A stretch of DNA of 64,000 nt from Planktothrix paucivesiculata PCC 9631 (GTDB lineage: Bacteria > Cyanobacteriota > Cyanobacteriia > Cyanobacteriales > Microcoleaceae), in NCBI RefSeq assembly GCF_900009265.2, contig NZ_LR735026.1:546498-610497 (forward strand), read 5' to 3'. Each line of letters starts with the position of its first letter. Positions within the stretch are counted from its first letter, which is position 1. The notes below the pieces were generated by a model. That model was not told where the DNA came from. It searched no databases and was given only the letters and a program-made list of their open reading frames with translations. Of the stretch, positions 36,975 to 45,727 are shown piece by piece. A program made the position numbers and the translations under genes.

Positions 36975-37430
36975 TTAGGGTTTATAAACTTCTAAAGTGG
37001 TGACTCGGTTGGGAGTTTCTGACACACTAACCCGCATAATTTGGATATGGCTATCAACCGGAATTCGAGAAAAATATAAACACATTTCCTCCGTAGTTCC
37101 ATGGGGACATAGGGGATGATCATTAACAATTTCGGGTAACTGTTTTGCCCAAACTTGTAATTGATTTTCCATTTCTACCATATCCAACCCATACAAATCT
37201 TCAGGATGTCTCACAGCTTGCAATTCTAAGCTGATTTCAAAATTATGAAAATGGCGATCTTTCCAAATCGGCGGATTAAAATGTTGACGGTGTAAAGTGG
37301 TTTTAATGGTATAATTAAAGGTTAAGGATTCTCGATAAACTTGTTCATTCACCCCAACAATATTCCGATAGGGAATCGTTTGTTTTTCTAGCCATTCTGG
37401 GGGATAGTGGGAACGAAATTCTGGTTTCAT
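36975..37430 (-). CDS. QueD-like (6-carboxytetrahydropterin synthase/PTPS fold) protein
   Basis: A 151-residue protein with the PTPS/QueD core: HFHNFEISLEL (the HxHN zinc motif), LDMVEMENQLQVW, IVNDHPLC, HGTTEEMCLYF (the pT.EN helix) and VSVSETP (the substrate Glu). QueD makes 6-carboxytetrahydropterin, the substrate of QueE, whose gene is next on the same strand (88 bp upstream). Odd: no cysteine precedes the HxHN motif, where QueD has its catalytic Cys, and the first zinc His must come from LHRQHF. It may be a divergent or noncatalytic form. Confidence 0.68.
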   Translation of the reverse strand: MKPEFRSHYPPEWLEKQTIPYRNIVGVNEQVYRESLTFNYTIKTTLHRQHFNPPIWKDRHFHNFEISLELQAVRHPEDLYGLDMVEMENQLQVWAKQLPEIVNDHPLCPHGTTEEMCLYFSRIPVDSHIQIMRVSVSETPNRVTTLEVYKP

Positions 37431-37437
37431 AGTTATA

Positions 37438-37477
37438 ATAGGGAATTACGAATTAGGAATTACGAATTACGAATGGG
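37438..37477. repeat. ATTACGA heptamer repeats
   Basis: About five degenerate copies of (GA)ATTACGA/ATTAGGA lie between the QueE and QueD-like genes. They form a short tandem repeat with partial palindromy (TAATTCGTAATT). The same units appear at 62618-62630. Confidence 0.65.
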
Positions 37478-37518
37478 TAAATAAATAGGATTTTAGACCT
37501 GAACATAATAATTTTAAA

Positions 37519-38133
37519 TTAAGGAACTTGTAACCATTTATGAATTTGCACTGATAACCGATAGTGGGGAAATTTTTTTAATAATTCTAAAACTAAAGGT
37601 AAAGTGCGATCGCGTTGGTTCCATTCAGGTTGTAGAAAGACAGGAATTTGATCATTAAGCTCTAAATATTCGGCATAAAACTCTAATTCCGATCCGGTTT
37701 CAATCACCAGTTTAATCTCGTTTGCTCGTTTCCATATTAACGGAACTACAGGATAATTGGGACTAACATGATGTTTTGGACTTAACGTTACCCAAACAGA
37801 ATTAGGAATATCTTGCCAAAAGGAACCCGATGTTTCAATACCAACGGTTCTTCCCGTCGCTTGAATAGTTTGAATTAACTCTGTAAGTTGAGCATAAATA
37901 AAGGGTTCTCCTCCAGATATTACTACCCTGGGCGATCGCAATTCTGCAATTAACGAATCAAAAGACCGGAGTTGACGGGGTAAATTCATCCCTCCATCTC
38001 CATAACCCGTATCACACCAAGGACAACGAACCGGACAACCTGCTAACCGAATAAAATCCACTGGGGTTCCGACCCAATATCCTTCTCCTTGAATCGTCGA
38101 TTGAAAAGTTTCATGAACTGGAATTTCAAGCAT
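37519..38133 (-). CDS. queE: 7-carboxy-7-deazaguanine synthase (radical SAM)
   Basis: A 204-residue radical SAM protein. The cluster motif is CPVRCPWC (CxxxCxxC) in [17 protein letters not shown], with [11 protein letters not shown] the SAM-binding GGEP and [14 protein letters not shown] the QueE start. It turns 6-carboxytetrahydropterin into the deazaguanine ring of queuosine. The next minus-strand gene is QueD-like, and an eIF1-like gene lies just upstream (15 bp), so three genes may share a transcript. I used the ATG at 38133. Confidence 0.88.
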   Translation of the reverse strand: MLEIPVHETFQSTIQGEGYWVGTPVDFIRLAGCPVRCPWCDTGYGDGGMNLPRQLRSFDSLIAELRSPRVVISGGEPFIYAQLTELIQTIQATGRTVGIETSGSFWQDIPNSVWVTLSPKHHVSPNYPVVPLIWKRANEIKLVIETGSELEFYAEYLELNDQIPVFLQPEWNQRDRTLPLVLELLKKFPHYRLSVQIHKWLQVP

Positions 38134-38148
38134 CAAAACGTTAACGAT

Positions 38149-38526
38149 TTATCCCCCACTAATTTTAGCTTTATATCCTAATTTTATCAAGGTTTCCATA
38201 ACTTTCGGACGATGATCTCCTTGAATTTCAATCGTATTTTCTTTAACCGTTCCCCCCGCCCCACATTGGGATTTTAACTGTTTAACTAACAATTCCAAAG
38301 TTTCCGGTTTAACTTGAAATCCACTAATAACCGTTACGGTTTTTCCCTTGCGTCCTGAACGAGTGGCTTGCACTTTCAGATTGTGTTGATGGGGGGGGAT
38401 CTCAGGAACAGAAGCTGGAGAACGTTCTAAAGCTGCTGAATTTGTTCCCGTCCCAAACTCAGAATAAACTACACGATTTCCCCCGGAGTTAACCTTATGC
38501 TCAGAATCACGTTTTGATGTAGCCAT
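38149..38526 (-). CDS. SUI1/eIF1-like translation factor (YciH family)
   Basis: A 125-residue protein with a disordered N-terminus and a C-terminal SUI1 domain: SGRKGKTVTVISGFQVKPETLELL, KQLKSQCGAGGTVKENTIEIQGDHRPKV and LIKLGYKAKISGG. In bacteria YciH is linked to start-codon discrimination and stress translation. I chose the internal ATG at 38526 (MATSKRDSE) over a longer frame. It ends 15 bp before queE. Confidence 0.85.
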   Translation of the reverse strand: MATSKRDSEHKVNSGGNRVVYSEFGTGTNSAALERSPASVPEIPPHQHNLKVQATRSGRKGKTVTVISGFQVKPETLELLVKQLKSQCGAGGTVKENTIEIQGDHRPKVMETLIKLGYKAKISGG

Positions 38527-38642
38527 AAACCGAATCACGAATTATACTTTAGGGTAAAAAAAACAATCTTTACAAAGATCAAAAGTCCCTAATCATCGCA
38601 CATTTACAACAGATTTGTATTCTTTGTGTCTTTGTGGTTAAA

Positions 38643-39371
38643 TTAGGCTAAACAAGCCGCCACCAAAAATAAACTATCCACCAAAATCGTACTTAATACC
38701 GCTCCCCCAAAAGCCCACCAATGTTGTTCTTTCGATTGTAACGGAAAAACACCAACTGCAAATAAAAATAGGGCAAATCCGACGGCCCAACTAATCCCCC
38801 AGGGGGTTGTCACCATTTGCAGGGCGTTTTGAAATATTGGTAAGGCTAAGGCGGGTTCAACGTGCATGAGTTGACGCCAACTGGGAATTAATCCGGCGAT
38901 ATAAAAATATCCGTCCGTGACCGCCGTTCCAAATAGGGAACCCAAATAAAACCAATTTCCGACCTTTCCCCAACCTCGATATAAACACCACACCGCAAAG
39001 GGAACGCCCACCGCTTCCACGGGTAAGTGTAACAGGGGTTCCCAGCGTAACCAACCCCAATAGATTGCACCCGTAAACCAACTCCAACTAAAGCCGAATA
39101 ATAGGTCTCCCCAAACCCATGTGGCGGGTTGTCTGATTAATCTCCAACTGATTCCTAGCCACCCCAAGGTGAGAATAACACTAAATTCCGGCCATTGTCG
39201 GACTAGCGGCGCTTGGAAAAACACCGGGACAGTCACGAGAAATACCGACGCGAAAAATACCAGCCAAGTCTGGGAGATCCTAACTTTGGCTAGAACTCTG
39301 TGAAGGAATCCAGAGGTGGGTTGAATCGGTTGAGTGGTAGTCAAAATAAAACCTAGTAGGATGTTTAGCAA
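38643..39371 (-). CDS. DUF3120-family membrane protein
   Basis: A 242-residue, very hydrophobic protein with six or seven predicted helices (WLVFFASVFLVTVPVFFQAP, LLFGFSWSWFTGAIYWGWL, WFYLGSLFGTAVTDGYFYIAGL, WAVGFALFLFAVGVFPL, GAVLSTILVDSLFLVAACLA). This matches the cyanobacterial DUF3120 family by memory. Function unknown. Tryptophan-rich throughout. Confidence 0.75.
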   Translation of the reverse strand: MLNILLGFILTTTQPIQPTSGFLHRVLAKVRISQTWLVFFASVFLVTVPVFFQAPLVRQWPEFSVILTLGWLGISWRLIRQPATWVWGDLLFGFSWSWFTGAIYWGWLRWEPLLHLPVEAVGVPFAVWCLYRGWGKVGNWFYLGSLFGTAVTDGYFYIAGLIPSWRQLMHVEPALALPIFQNALQMVTTPWGISWAVGFALFLFAVGVFPLQSKEQHWWAFGGAVLSTILVDSLFLVAACLA

Positions 39372-39656
39372 GATCTTTAAGATTTATTAAGTAGATTATC
39401 ATAAATTAATATATCTTGACAATTATCCCCCCCTAGGGGATTTAATCTTTAATTTAGCATAATCGGTCTAGGGTGTGCGATGTCAAAAAATGTTACATAT
39501 TATTGCATCGGCTCAGAAAAACGCCAGATGGGTTGCCGAAATCCCCTAATCTGTACTATAGCCAACCCTGTCGCTCCCAAGCCTTGAGTGATCATGGCTT
39601 CGTAGACCGCAAGATAAAAAATAAAGTTGACCTTCAAAATTAAGGAGATATTTAAG

Positions 39657-40409
39657 GTGGCGCTTCCTTTATTAAGCTATGGCCCGACCAGCCGCAACGT
39701 TCGCGTGGCTGGCTTTGAAGTAGCAGGTGATGAACAACCCAGAGTGTTTACGGCTGAAAATATGCCTTCGGCTTCTGAGTGGAATGACATCATCTGGGCT
39801 GCTTATCGCCAGATTTACAGTGAACATCAAATGCTCAAAAGCAACCGTCAAACTTGCTTAGAGTCTCAGCTTAAGTTTGGTCAAATTAACGTCCGGGATT
39901 TTATTCGGGGTTTAGTGATTTCCGATCCTTTCCTGCGTCGCAACTACCAAACCAATAGTAACTACCGTTTCGTCGAGTTGGTTGTCCAGCGCGTCTTAGG
40001 ACGGGATGTTTATAGTGAACGCGAGAAAATCGCATGGTCGATTGTGGTTGCTAACAAAGGCCCTAAAGGGTTTATTGATGAGTTACTCGATAGCGATGAA
40101 TACCTGGATAACTTCGGGTATGACACGGTTCCCTACCAACGTCGTCGGGTACTGCTACAACGCAACCAAGGGGAAGTACCCTTTAACCTGAAAACCCCTC
40201 GTTACAACGAGTACCACCGGAACCAACTTGGGTTCCCCCAACTGGTTTGGCAAAATGCGGTTCGTCGTTTTGTTCCCCAAGAAAAACAACTCAAAGCTGG
40301 CGATCCCGCACAGTTCCTGGGTTTAGTGACTCCTACCGTTACCCCAGTGACTCGCGTTGCTTTAGGTGATATCAATATTGAAACCATGGTTCCCTACCGC
40401 AAACGCTAA
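39657..40409 (+). CDS. cpcG: Phycobilisome rod-core linker polypeptide
   Basis: About 250 residues, starting at GTG 39657 with AAGGAG ten bases upstream (39642-39647). The mature N-terminus [20 protein letters not shown] is typical of CpcG. The N-terminal linker domain follows ([52 protein letters not shown]). The C-terminal part ([20 protein letters not shown], then TPTVTPV) attaches a phycocyanin rod to the allophycocyanin core. Length and order fit a complete linker. Upstream is a 285-bp leader that likely carries the promoter. A strong hairpin follows. Confidence 0.95.
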   Translation: MALPLLSYGPTSRNVRVAGFEVAGDEQPRVFTAENMPSASEWNDIIWAAYRQIYSEHQMLKSNRQTCLESQLKFGQINVRDFIRGLVISDPFLRRNYQTNSNYRFVELVVQRVLGRDVYSEREKIAWSIVVANKGPKGFIDELLDSDEYLDNFGYDTVPYQRRRVLLQRNQGEVPFNLKTPRYNEYHRNQLGFPQLVWQNAVRRFVPQEKQLKAGDPAQFLGLVTPTVTPVTRVALGDINIETMVPYRKR

Positions 40410-40413
40410 GATC

Positions 40414-40535
40414 AACCGATTTTCAACACAAATATTATTCAAATAGTGTTGAAACTTAATCGGTTCTAGGGGCGGAGAATTTGGATAGAAAGTGATGAAA
40501 ACACCATCATTTAATATCTGAATCCTCCGCCCCTA
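40414..40535. terminator. Two nested strong hairpins between cpcG and terD
   Basis: AACCGATTTTCAACAC pairs with GTGTTGAAACTTAATCGGTT (40414-40465). A second stem pairs TAGGGGCGGAG (40467-40477) with CTCCGCCCCTA (40525-40535). The two convergent genes end around them. They should terminate cpcG and the TerD genes and could stabilise cpcG mRNA. Confidence 0.75.
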
Positions 40536-40552
40536 ATTATTGAGAATATTGA

Positions 40553-41149
40553 TTACACAAAGGAACGAATAACCCCGTTTAAATTACTTTTTAAGGGTGT
40601 TCCTAATGCTTTGAATTTCCATTGTCCGTTTTCGTGAGACAGTTCCCCCAGCAACATAGAAGTTTGCCCAGAGTAAGCGGGTTCACCGGAAAGACTGTAA
40701 CGAGCAATTTCTTTACCCTTAGCATCTATAGCTCTAACAAAAGCATTTTTAACCATCTCGAAGTTTTGTTGGCGGTCTTCGGCGTGGTATATATTCACTC
40801 CTAAAATAATTTGATGATAGGTTTGAGGAAGGGTTTTGAAATCAATAATAATTCGTTCATCATCTCCCGATCCTTCCCCGGTGAGGTTGTCTCCTGAATG
40901 AACTACAGTATTATTTTTTGTGGCTAAATGTCCGAAATAAATCACATCTTCTTGCTGATTTTTTAATTTTCCTCGCTCATCTAATAATAGGGCAAATCCA
41001 TCTAAATCAAAATCGGCTGATCCGCTAAATATTCCGCCAAATAGTCCTTTTTTAGACACATCCCATCCCAAGCCCATGACCATTTTTGATAGGTCATATT
41101 CGCTTTTATCGAGAATAATGCTTTGGCCTTTTTTTAAGTTAATCGCCAT
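40553..41149 (-). CDS. TerD-family protein, variant copy
   Basis: A 198-residue protein starting MAINLKKGQSIILDKSEYDL, with GEGSGDDERIIIDFKTLP (the acidic calcium-binding loop) and YHAEDRQQNFEMVKNAFVRA. It is more divergent than the two following copies: the N-terminal part lacks GLKKA and carries KKGLFGGIFSGSADFDLDG. I chose the ATG at 41149, with GAGGA upstream. TerD proteins bind Ca and are linked to tellurite, oxidative and phage stress. It is the last of three tandem copies. Confidence 0.9.
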   Translation of the reverse strand: MAINLKKGQSIILDKSEYDLSKMVMGLGWDVSKKGLFGGIFSGSADFDLDGFALLLDERGKLKNQQEDVIYFGHLATKNNTVVHSGDNLTGEGSGDDERIIIDFKTLPQTYHQIILGVNIYHAEDRQQNFEMVKNAFVRAIDAKGKEIARYSLSGEPAYSGQTSMLLGELSHENGQWKFKALGTPLKSNLNGVIRSFV

Positions 41150-41170
41150 GGTTAGAATCCTCAAAATAAA

Positions 41171-41740
41171 TTAAACGTATTTGTCCACAAAACTTTGTAA
41201 ACCCGCATTGTAACCTTGTCCGACGGCTTGAAATCTCCATTCGCCATTTTTGAGATATAATCTACCAAATTCCACGGCGGTTTCCCGGGAAAAGTCTTCT
41301 TCCAAATCATATTTTATGACTTCGGTTTGAGTGTCGTCATCATAAATTCTAATATAAGAATTTTTCACCTGGCCGAAGTTTTGCCGCCGTTGGTCAGCAT
41401 CGTGAATGGTGACTACAAAAATTAATTCTTGAAGGTCGGGATTGATTTTTGCTAAATCGACAACGATGGTTTCATCATCCCCGATTCCTTCTCCGGTGCG
41501 ACTATCTCCTAAATGTTTAACAGATTGATCAGGAGAGATTAAGTTATTATAAAATACGAAATATTCATCAATGGGAATTTTACCATCTTCTGCTAACATA
41601 AATACAGAAGCATCTAAATCAAAGGCTTTTCCTGTATCACTAACATTGACATCCCATCCTAAACCAATAGAAGCTCGTTTTAATCCTGGAGCTTCTTTCG
41701 ATAAACTGATCCTTTCGCCTTTCTTAATATTAATTGACAT
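41171..41740 (-). CDS. TerD-family calcium-binding stress protein
   Basis: A 189-residue TerD protein: MSINIKKGERISLSKEAPGL, SIGLGWDVNVSDTGKAFDLD, GEGIGDDETIVVDLAKINPD and DADQRRQNFGQVKNSYIRIY. Acidic loops for Ca are conserved. It is about 70-75% identical by eye to the next gene upstream and probably arose by tandem duplication. It lies 55 bp from that copy and 21 bp from the third. Confidence 0.93.
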   Translation of the reverse strand: MSINIKKGERISLSKEAPGLKRASIGLGWDVNVSDTGKAFDLDASVFMLAEDGKIPIDEYFVFYNNLISPDQSVKHLGDSRTGEGIGDDETIVVDLAKINPDLQELIFVVTIHDADQRRQNFGQVKNSYIRIYDDDTQTEVIKYDLEEDFSRETAVEFGRLYLKNGEWRFQAVGQGYNAGLQSFVDKYV

Positions 41741-41795
41741 GGTTAATCAATTCCTGCAATTGTGAACAAAAAACTAGGTTTTGAGTTTAATTTTT

Positions 41796-42365
41796 TTAGG
41801 TATACTTTTGAACAAAGGCTTCTAAACCTGAATTATAACCTTGTCCAACGGCTTGAAATCTCCATTCACCGTCTTTGCGATAGAGGCGACCGATTTCGAT
41901 GGCGGTTTCTCGGGAAAAATCCTCCTCTAAATCATAGCGAGTGATCTCGACGTCGGTTTCATTGTTATAAATTCGGATATAGGAATTACGAACTTGTCCA
42001 AAATTTTGTCTTCTGTTTTCGGCTTCGTGAATAGTAACAACAAAGACAATTTCTTGAATATTAGGATCAATGCTATTTAACTCAACAAAAACCGTTTCAT
42101 CATCTCCGCCACCCTCTCCGGTGCGATCATCTCCTATGGATTCTACTGAGCCCTCGGGAGATTTTAAGTTATTATAAAATACGAAATATTGGTCGTTAGG
42201 AATTTTACCATTACTCCCGAGCATAAATACCGACACATCTAAGTCAAAAGCAGCCCCGGTATCAGAAGCGTTAGTATCCCATCCTAATCCTACTCCGGCT
42301 TTTTTTAGACCGGGTGCTTCTTTAGATAGGCTAACTCGTTCACCTTTACTTAAATTAATGGTCAT
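41796..42365 (-). CDS. TerD-family calcium-binding stress protein
   Basis: A 189-residue TerD protein, first of three minus-strand copies: MTINLSKGERVSLSKEAPGL, KAGVGLGWDTNASDTGAAFD, GEGGGDDETVFVELNSIDPN, EAENRRQNFGQVRNSYIRIY and the C-terminal FQAVGQGYNSGLEAF. All calcium-loop acids are present. It probably leads an operon of three. The tellurite-resistance companions TerC/TerB were not seen in the window. Confidence 0.93.
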   Translation of the reverse strand: MTINLSKGERVSLSKEAPGLKKAGVGLGWDTNASDTGAAFDLDVSVFMLGSNGKIPNDQYFVFYNNLKSPEGSVESIGDDRTGEGGGDDETVFVELNSIDPNIQEIVFVVTIHEAENRRQNFGQVRNSYIRIYNNETDVEITRYDLEEDFSRETAIEIGRLYRKDGEWRFQAVGQGYNSGLEAFVQKYT

Positions 42366-42425
42366 GGCGTTAATTAATTTCCTTTGAATTGAATTATAAA
42401 CATTCTACAATAATCCATGGAACTA

Positions 42426-42959
42426 TTACGGAAAATCAAGAATACGTTTTTGATATTCGGCTTCGGTAACTAAATCTTGGTTACTTTCAACCCGATCTAC
42501 AAATATAATTCCATTCAAATGATCGAGTTCATGTTGAAAAATTCGAGCGACAAAATTGGTTAAGTGTTGATAGCATAATTCTCCTTCTCGGTTGGTATAT
42601 TCAACTTCTATGGCTTGATACCGAGGAACTAATCCCCTAATTCCAGGGACGCTTAAACAGCCTTCCCAGTCTTTAATTATTTCGTGAGAATGGTTAATAA
42701 TTTTAGGGTTAATCATGGCCGTGGGTTCCATCAAGGGTGCGTTAGGATAGCGCAATGTGGGACGGGAGGCAATAATAAATAAGCGATCGCTGATTCCCAC
42801 TTGAGGCGCCGCAATGCCCACACCATTCGCTTGAGATGCGGTAATGATTAAATTATCAATTAAGGTTTGAATTCGTTCCTCCCTAATATTATTGACCGGA
42901 TTAGCACAATGCCTTAAAACTGGATTTCCCAATTCAGAAATCGCTAAAATTTCACCCAT
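42426..42959 (-). CDS. def: Peptide deformylase
   Basis: A 177-residue enzyme with all three metal motifs: GVGIAAPQVG, EGCLSVPG and QHELDHLNG (HExxH). It removes the N-formyl group from new proteins. The start at 42959 (MGEILAISELGNPVLR) follows a GAGG site. A longer frame to 42980 is not needed. It lies 60 bp from the TerD operon. Confidence 0.93.
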   Translation of the reverse strand: MGEILAISELGNPVLRHCANPVNNIREERIQTLIDNLIITASQANGVGIAAPQVGISDRLFIIASRPTLRYPNAPLMEPTAMINPKIINHSHEIIKDWEGCLSVPGIRGLVPRYQAIEVEYTNREGELCYQHLTNFVARIFQHELDHLNGIIFVDRVESNQDLVTEAEYQKRILDFP

Positions 42960-42992
42960 AAACCTCTTTCCCTTCAACACTAAAAAACTTAC

Positions 42993-43033
42993 TTACCTAC
43001 TCCCCCTGCCTCCCCTACCTCCCCTACCTCCCC
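42993..43033. repeat. CCCCTACCT tandem repeats
   Basis: Units of CCCCT(A/G)CCT lie between def and the HtrA gene, directly at the protease stop. The same C-rich type is found at 62533-62573 (reverse orientation, GCAGGGGGAG) and 63784-63812. They are simple sequence repeats of this genome. Confidence 0.65.
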
Positions 43034-43037
43034 TGCT

Positions 43038-44306
43038 CTACTCCCGCGGCATATTGCCTGTTTTAACTTCTAAGATTAGGGGATTTCCTTGACGGTTTAG
43101 CTCTACTTTCATCGGTGTTCCGACATTCTTATTTTGAACTAATTCTTGAACAGCATCGGATTTGGTAATCGCTTGTTCATCAATTTTTACAATCACATCT
43201 CCGGGTTTTAATCCCGATTTCATCGCTGGAGAATCGGGAACAACCCTGACAATTAAAACCCCACTATCTTGAGTAACATTAAACTCAAAATTAGGATCTT
43301 CTTTTAATTCTTGTACTAACTCCGGGCTAAGTGTCACCATTTCAATTCCTAAATAGGCGTGTTCAGCCCGTCCAGTTGTGGCTAATTGTTGGGCAATTTG
43401 TTGAGCTTTATTAATCGGAATGGCAAAGCCCAAACCCTGAGCACCACTAATAATTGCGGTATTCATTCCGATCACTTCTCCCTTGGCATTGAGGAGTGGC
43501 CCTCCAGAATTGCCGGGGTTAATGGCGGCATCGGTTTGAATAAAGCCAATGCGTTTATCGGGAACTCCCACATCGCTACTCGAACGTCCGGTGGCGCTAA
43601 TAATTCCCACTGTCACCGAATTATCTAACCCTAAAGGATTACCAATGGCGATCGCCCATTCCCCCGGCGATAGGGCTTCAGAATCACCAATTTTGACACT
43701 CGGCAAATTATCGGCATCAATTTTAATCACCGCCACGTCCGTGACCGAATCCGATCCTAATACCTTGCCATCGAAGCGACGCCCATCTTTTAAAACCACC
43801 TGCACCCGATCAGTTCCCTCCACAACGTGGGAGTTAGTCATAATCACCCCATCGGCTGAGAGAATAAACCCGGAACCCGTCCCCTGTTCAATCGGGCCAT
43901 CGGAACGGCGTTTGGGGGGAGTCGCCCCAAAAAATTCTTCGGGAAAGCCATTTCCAAACTGCTCCAATCCTTGGCGGTTGGCTTGACGAGAGGCATTGAT
44001 CCGAACTACGGCTGGCCCAATCTCGTTAACAGCATCGACAATAAAGTTAGAATCTACGGGCTTTGCAGCCACTTTTTGAGCTAACCAGCTAGTCGGATTG
44101 GGGTTAGCATTGGCTTGACTGTTTAAATTAGTAGTGGAAGCGGGGGCAGTTTTGGCAGGGGTTTGGGCGATTGAGGGCGGAACAGTTGAAGCGGTGCGGC
44201 TGGCTAACCAGCGATCGCCCATCAAAGCTAACCCACCTCCAATTATCAACAGAAACAGGCTCCACAGAGGGCTTTTACGATTTTCTTTGTCAGATGTAAT
44301 TTTCAT
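43038..44306 (-). CDS. HtrA/Deg-family serine protease with PDZ domain
   Basis: A 422-residue protein. One N-terminal membrane anchor (about 14-29, SLFLLIIGGGLALMG) and a Pro/Ser/Thr-rich linker lead to a trypsin-like domain with the triad His in MTNSHVVEGTD, Asp in VTDVAVIKID and Ser in NPGNSGGPLLN. One PDZ domain follows (GVLIVRVVPDSPAMKSGLKPGDVIV). This is a periplasmic quality-control protease of the HhoA/HhoB/HtrA group. The sequence does not decide which of the three it is. Confidence 0.93.
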   Translation of the reverse strand: MKITSDKENRKSPLWSLFLLIIGGGLALMGDRWLASRTASTVPPSIAQTPAKTAPASTTNLNSQANANPNPTSWLAQKVAAKPVDSNFIVDAVNEIGPAVVRINASRQANRQGLEQFGNGFPEEFFGATPPKRRSDGPIEQGTGSGFILSADGVIMTNSHVVEGTDRVQVVLKDGRRFDGKVLGSDSVTDVAVIKIDADNLPSVKIGDSEALSPGEWAIAIGNPLGLDNSVTVGIISATGRSSSDVGVPDKRIGFIQTDAAINPGNSGGPLLNAKGEVIGMNTAIISGAQGLGFAIPINKAQQIAQQLATTGRAEHAYLGIEMVTLSPELVQELKEDPNFEFNVTQDSGVLIVRVVPDSPAMKSGLKPGDVIVKIDEQAITKSDAVQELVQNKNVGTPMKVELNRQGNPLILEVKTGNMPRE

Positions 44307-44503
44307 GTATTAATAACATCAGTAGTTTGGAAGTATTTCCTCGGCTTGCTGGGTTTTTCCTAGCCTGCGGTTTATTGGGATTAACTGTAATCAAAAAAGA
44401 TAGCGAGAGGTTTGTATGTTATAATTAGGGGTTCGGTTCTGTCGTGAACGTCAGAAATTATCGGCATTATTATCATGCTAACACATACTAAGGAAGGTTA
44501 ACT

Positions 44504-45679
44504 ATGAAATTTATTGTTGAACAGGACAAATTAAGTTCTAATTTATCTTGGGTATCGAGGGCGATTCCATCCCGTCCGAATCATCCAATTTTATCTAATA
44601 TTTTAATTGATGCAGATGAAGAAAATCAACGATTAAATTTAACTGCATTTGATTTAAGTTTGGGGATTCGGGCGAGTATGTCGGCGACGGTCACAGAGGG
44701 AGGAACCTTAACTGTCCCGGCTAAATTATTTAATGATATTGTCTCCCGTTTACCTGGGGGAGAAATTACGATTGATGATGAAGCGGGGGAAGCAATTGTT
44801 AATTTAACTTCCAGTTCAGGAAAGTATCAAGTTCGAGGGATGGCGGCGGAAGAATATCCCGAATTACCTTCTATTGAAACGGGGGATTCTATTCATTTGG
44901 CGGCGGAATCTTTAATTTCGGGATTGAAGGGGACGTTATTTGCTACGAGTTCCGATGAAACTAAACAGGTGTTAACGGGAGTTCATTTAAAAGTTAAAAA
45001 TAATACGATTGAATTTGCATCAACGGACGGTCACAGATTAGCAGTTGTGCAAACGGAAAATTTAAGTGAAACCGATCCCGATGAGGAATTAGAAGAATTT
45101 GAGGTAACAGTTCCCGCTAGGGCTTTAAGGGAAGTTGAACGGATGGTGGCGATGCGAACTGTTGACAGCCATGGAAGTTCTAAAGATGATTCTCCCGTGG
45201 TGATTACCTTGCGATTTGATGAGAGTCAAGTGATTTTTGAACTAGGGGAACAACGGTTAAATACTCGTAAATTAGAAGGAGCTTATCCGGCTTATCAACA
45301 GTTAATTCCCCATCAATTTTTAAATCAAATTAATTTAGATCGGCGGGGATTTATCGGCGCCCTAGAAAGGATTGCGGTTTTAGCTTCCCAAAAGAATGAT
45401 ATTGTTAAATGCAGTATTGATCATGTTAATCAAATCATTGCTTTATCCGTAGAAGCTGCCGATGTGGGAAATGCTTTGGAATCTCTGCCCGCTCAAATTT
45501 CTGGGGATGAACCCAAGGAGTTAGCGTTTAATGTTAAATACTTATTAGAGGGTTTGAAAGTATTTAATACCTCGGAAGTTTCCCTGCAATTGAATGCCGC
45601 CACAACTCCAGTTATTGTTAATCCGTTAGGCGGGATTAAAATGACTTATTTAGTCATGCCTGTACAATTAAGGAATTAA
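44504..45679 (+). CDS. dnaN: DNA polymerase III sliding clamp (beta subunit)
   Basis: A 391-residue clamp protein: MKFIVEQDKLSSNLSWVSRA, the LPGGEITIDDEAGEAIVNL strand pair, FASTDGHRLAVVQ, VPARALREVERMV, and the C-terminal tail VNPLGGIKMTYLVMPVQL. AAGGAAGG precedes the ATG. It encircles DNA and holds polymerase III. I looked for an oriC nearby and saw none. It is separated from the HtrA gene by a 197-bp divergent promoter region. Confidence 0.96.
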   Translation: MKFIVEQDKLSSNLSWVSRAIPSRPNHPILSNILIDADEENQRLNLTAFDLSLGIRASMSATVTEGGTLTVPAKLFNDIVSRLPGGEITIDDEAGEAIVNLTSSSGKYQVRGMAAEEYPELPSIETGDSIHLAAESLISGLKGTLFATSSDETKQVLTGVHLKVKNNTIEFASTDGHRLAVVQTENLSETDPDEELEEFEVTVPARALREVERMVAMRTVDSHGSSKDDSPVVITLRFDESQVIFELGEQRLNTRKLEGAYPAYQQLIPHQFLNQINLDRRGFIGALERIAVLASQKNDIVKCSIDHVNQIIALSVEAADVGNALESLPAQISGDEPKELAFNVKYLLEGLKVFNTSEVSLQLNAATTPVIVNPLGGIKMTYLVMPVQLRN

Positions 45680-45687
45680 TTCCTATA

Positions 45688-45714
45688 AACCGGGTTTCTA
45701 TGAGAAACTCGGTT
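45688..45714. terminator. Hairpin after dnaN
   Basis: AACCGGGTTTCT pairs with AGAAACTCGGTT around ATG, with one G-T wobble. T-rich sequence follows. It lies between the convergent dnaN and HEAT-repeat genes. Confidence 0.7.
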
Positions 45715-45727
45715 TCTGTATTTTGCA

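Noticed and set aside
40414..40535. Small RNA gene between cpcG and terD
   Set aside because: The hairpins are sufficiently explained as terminators; no promoter-like sequence or independent evidence was visible.
43549..43986. Plus-strand 145-residue frame
   Set aside because: Shadow of the HtrA protease domain, whose catalytic motifs are on the other strand.
44307..44503. Origin of replication next to dnaN
   Set aside because: No TTATCCACA-type DnaA boxes or AT-rich repeats were found in the gap. The neighbour genes are not dnaA or gyrB.
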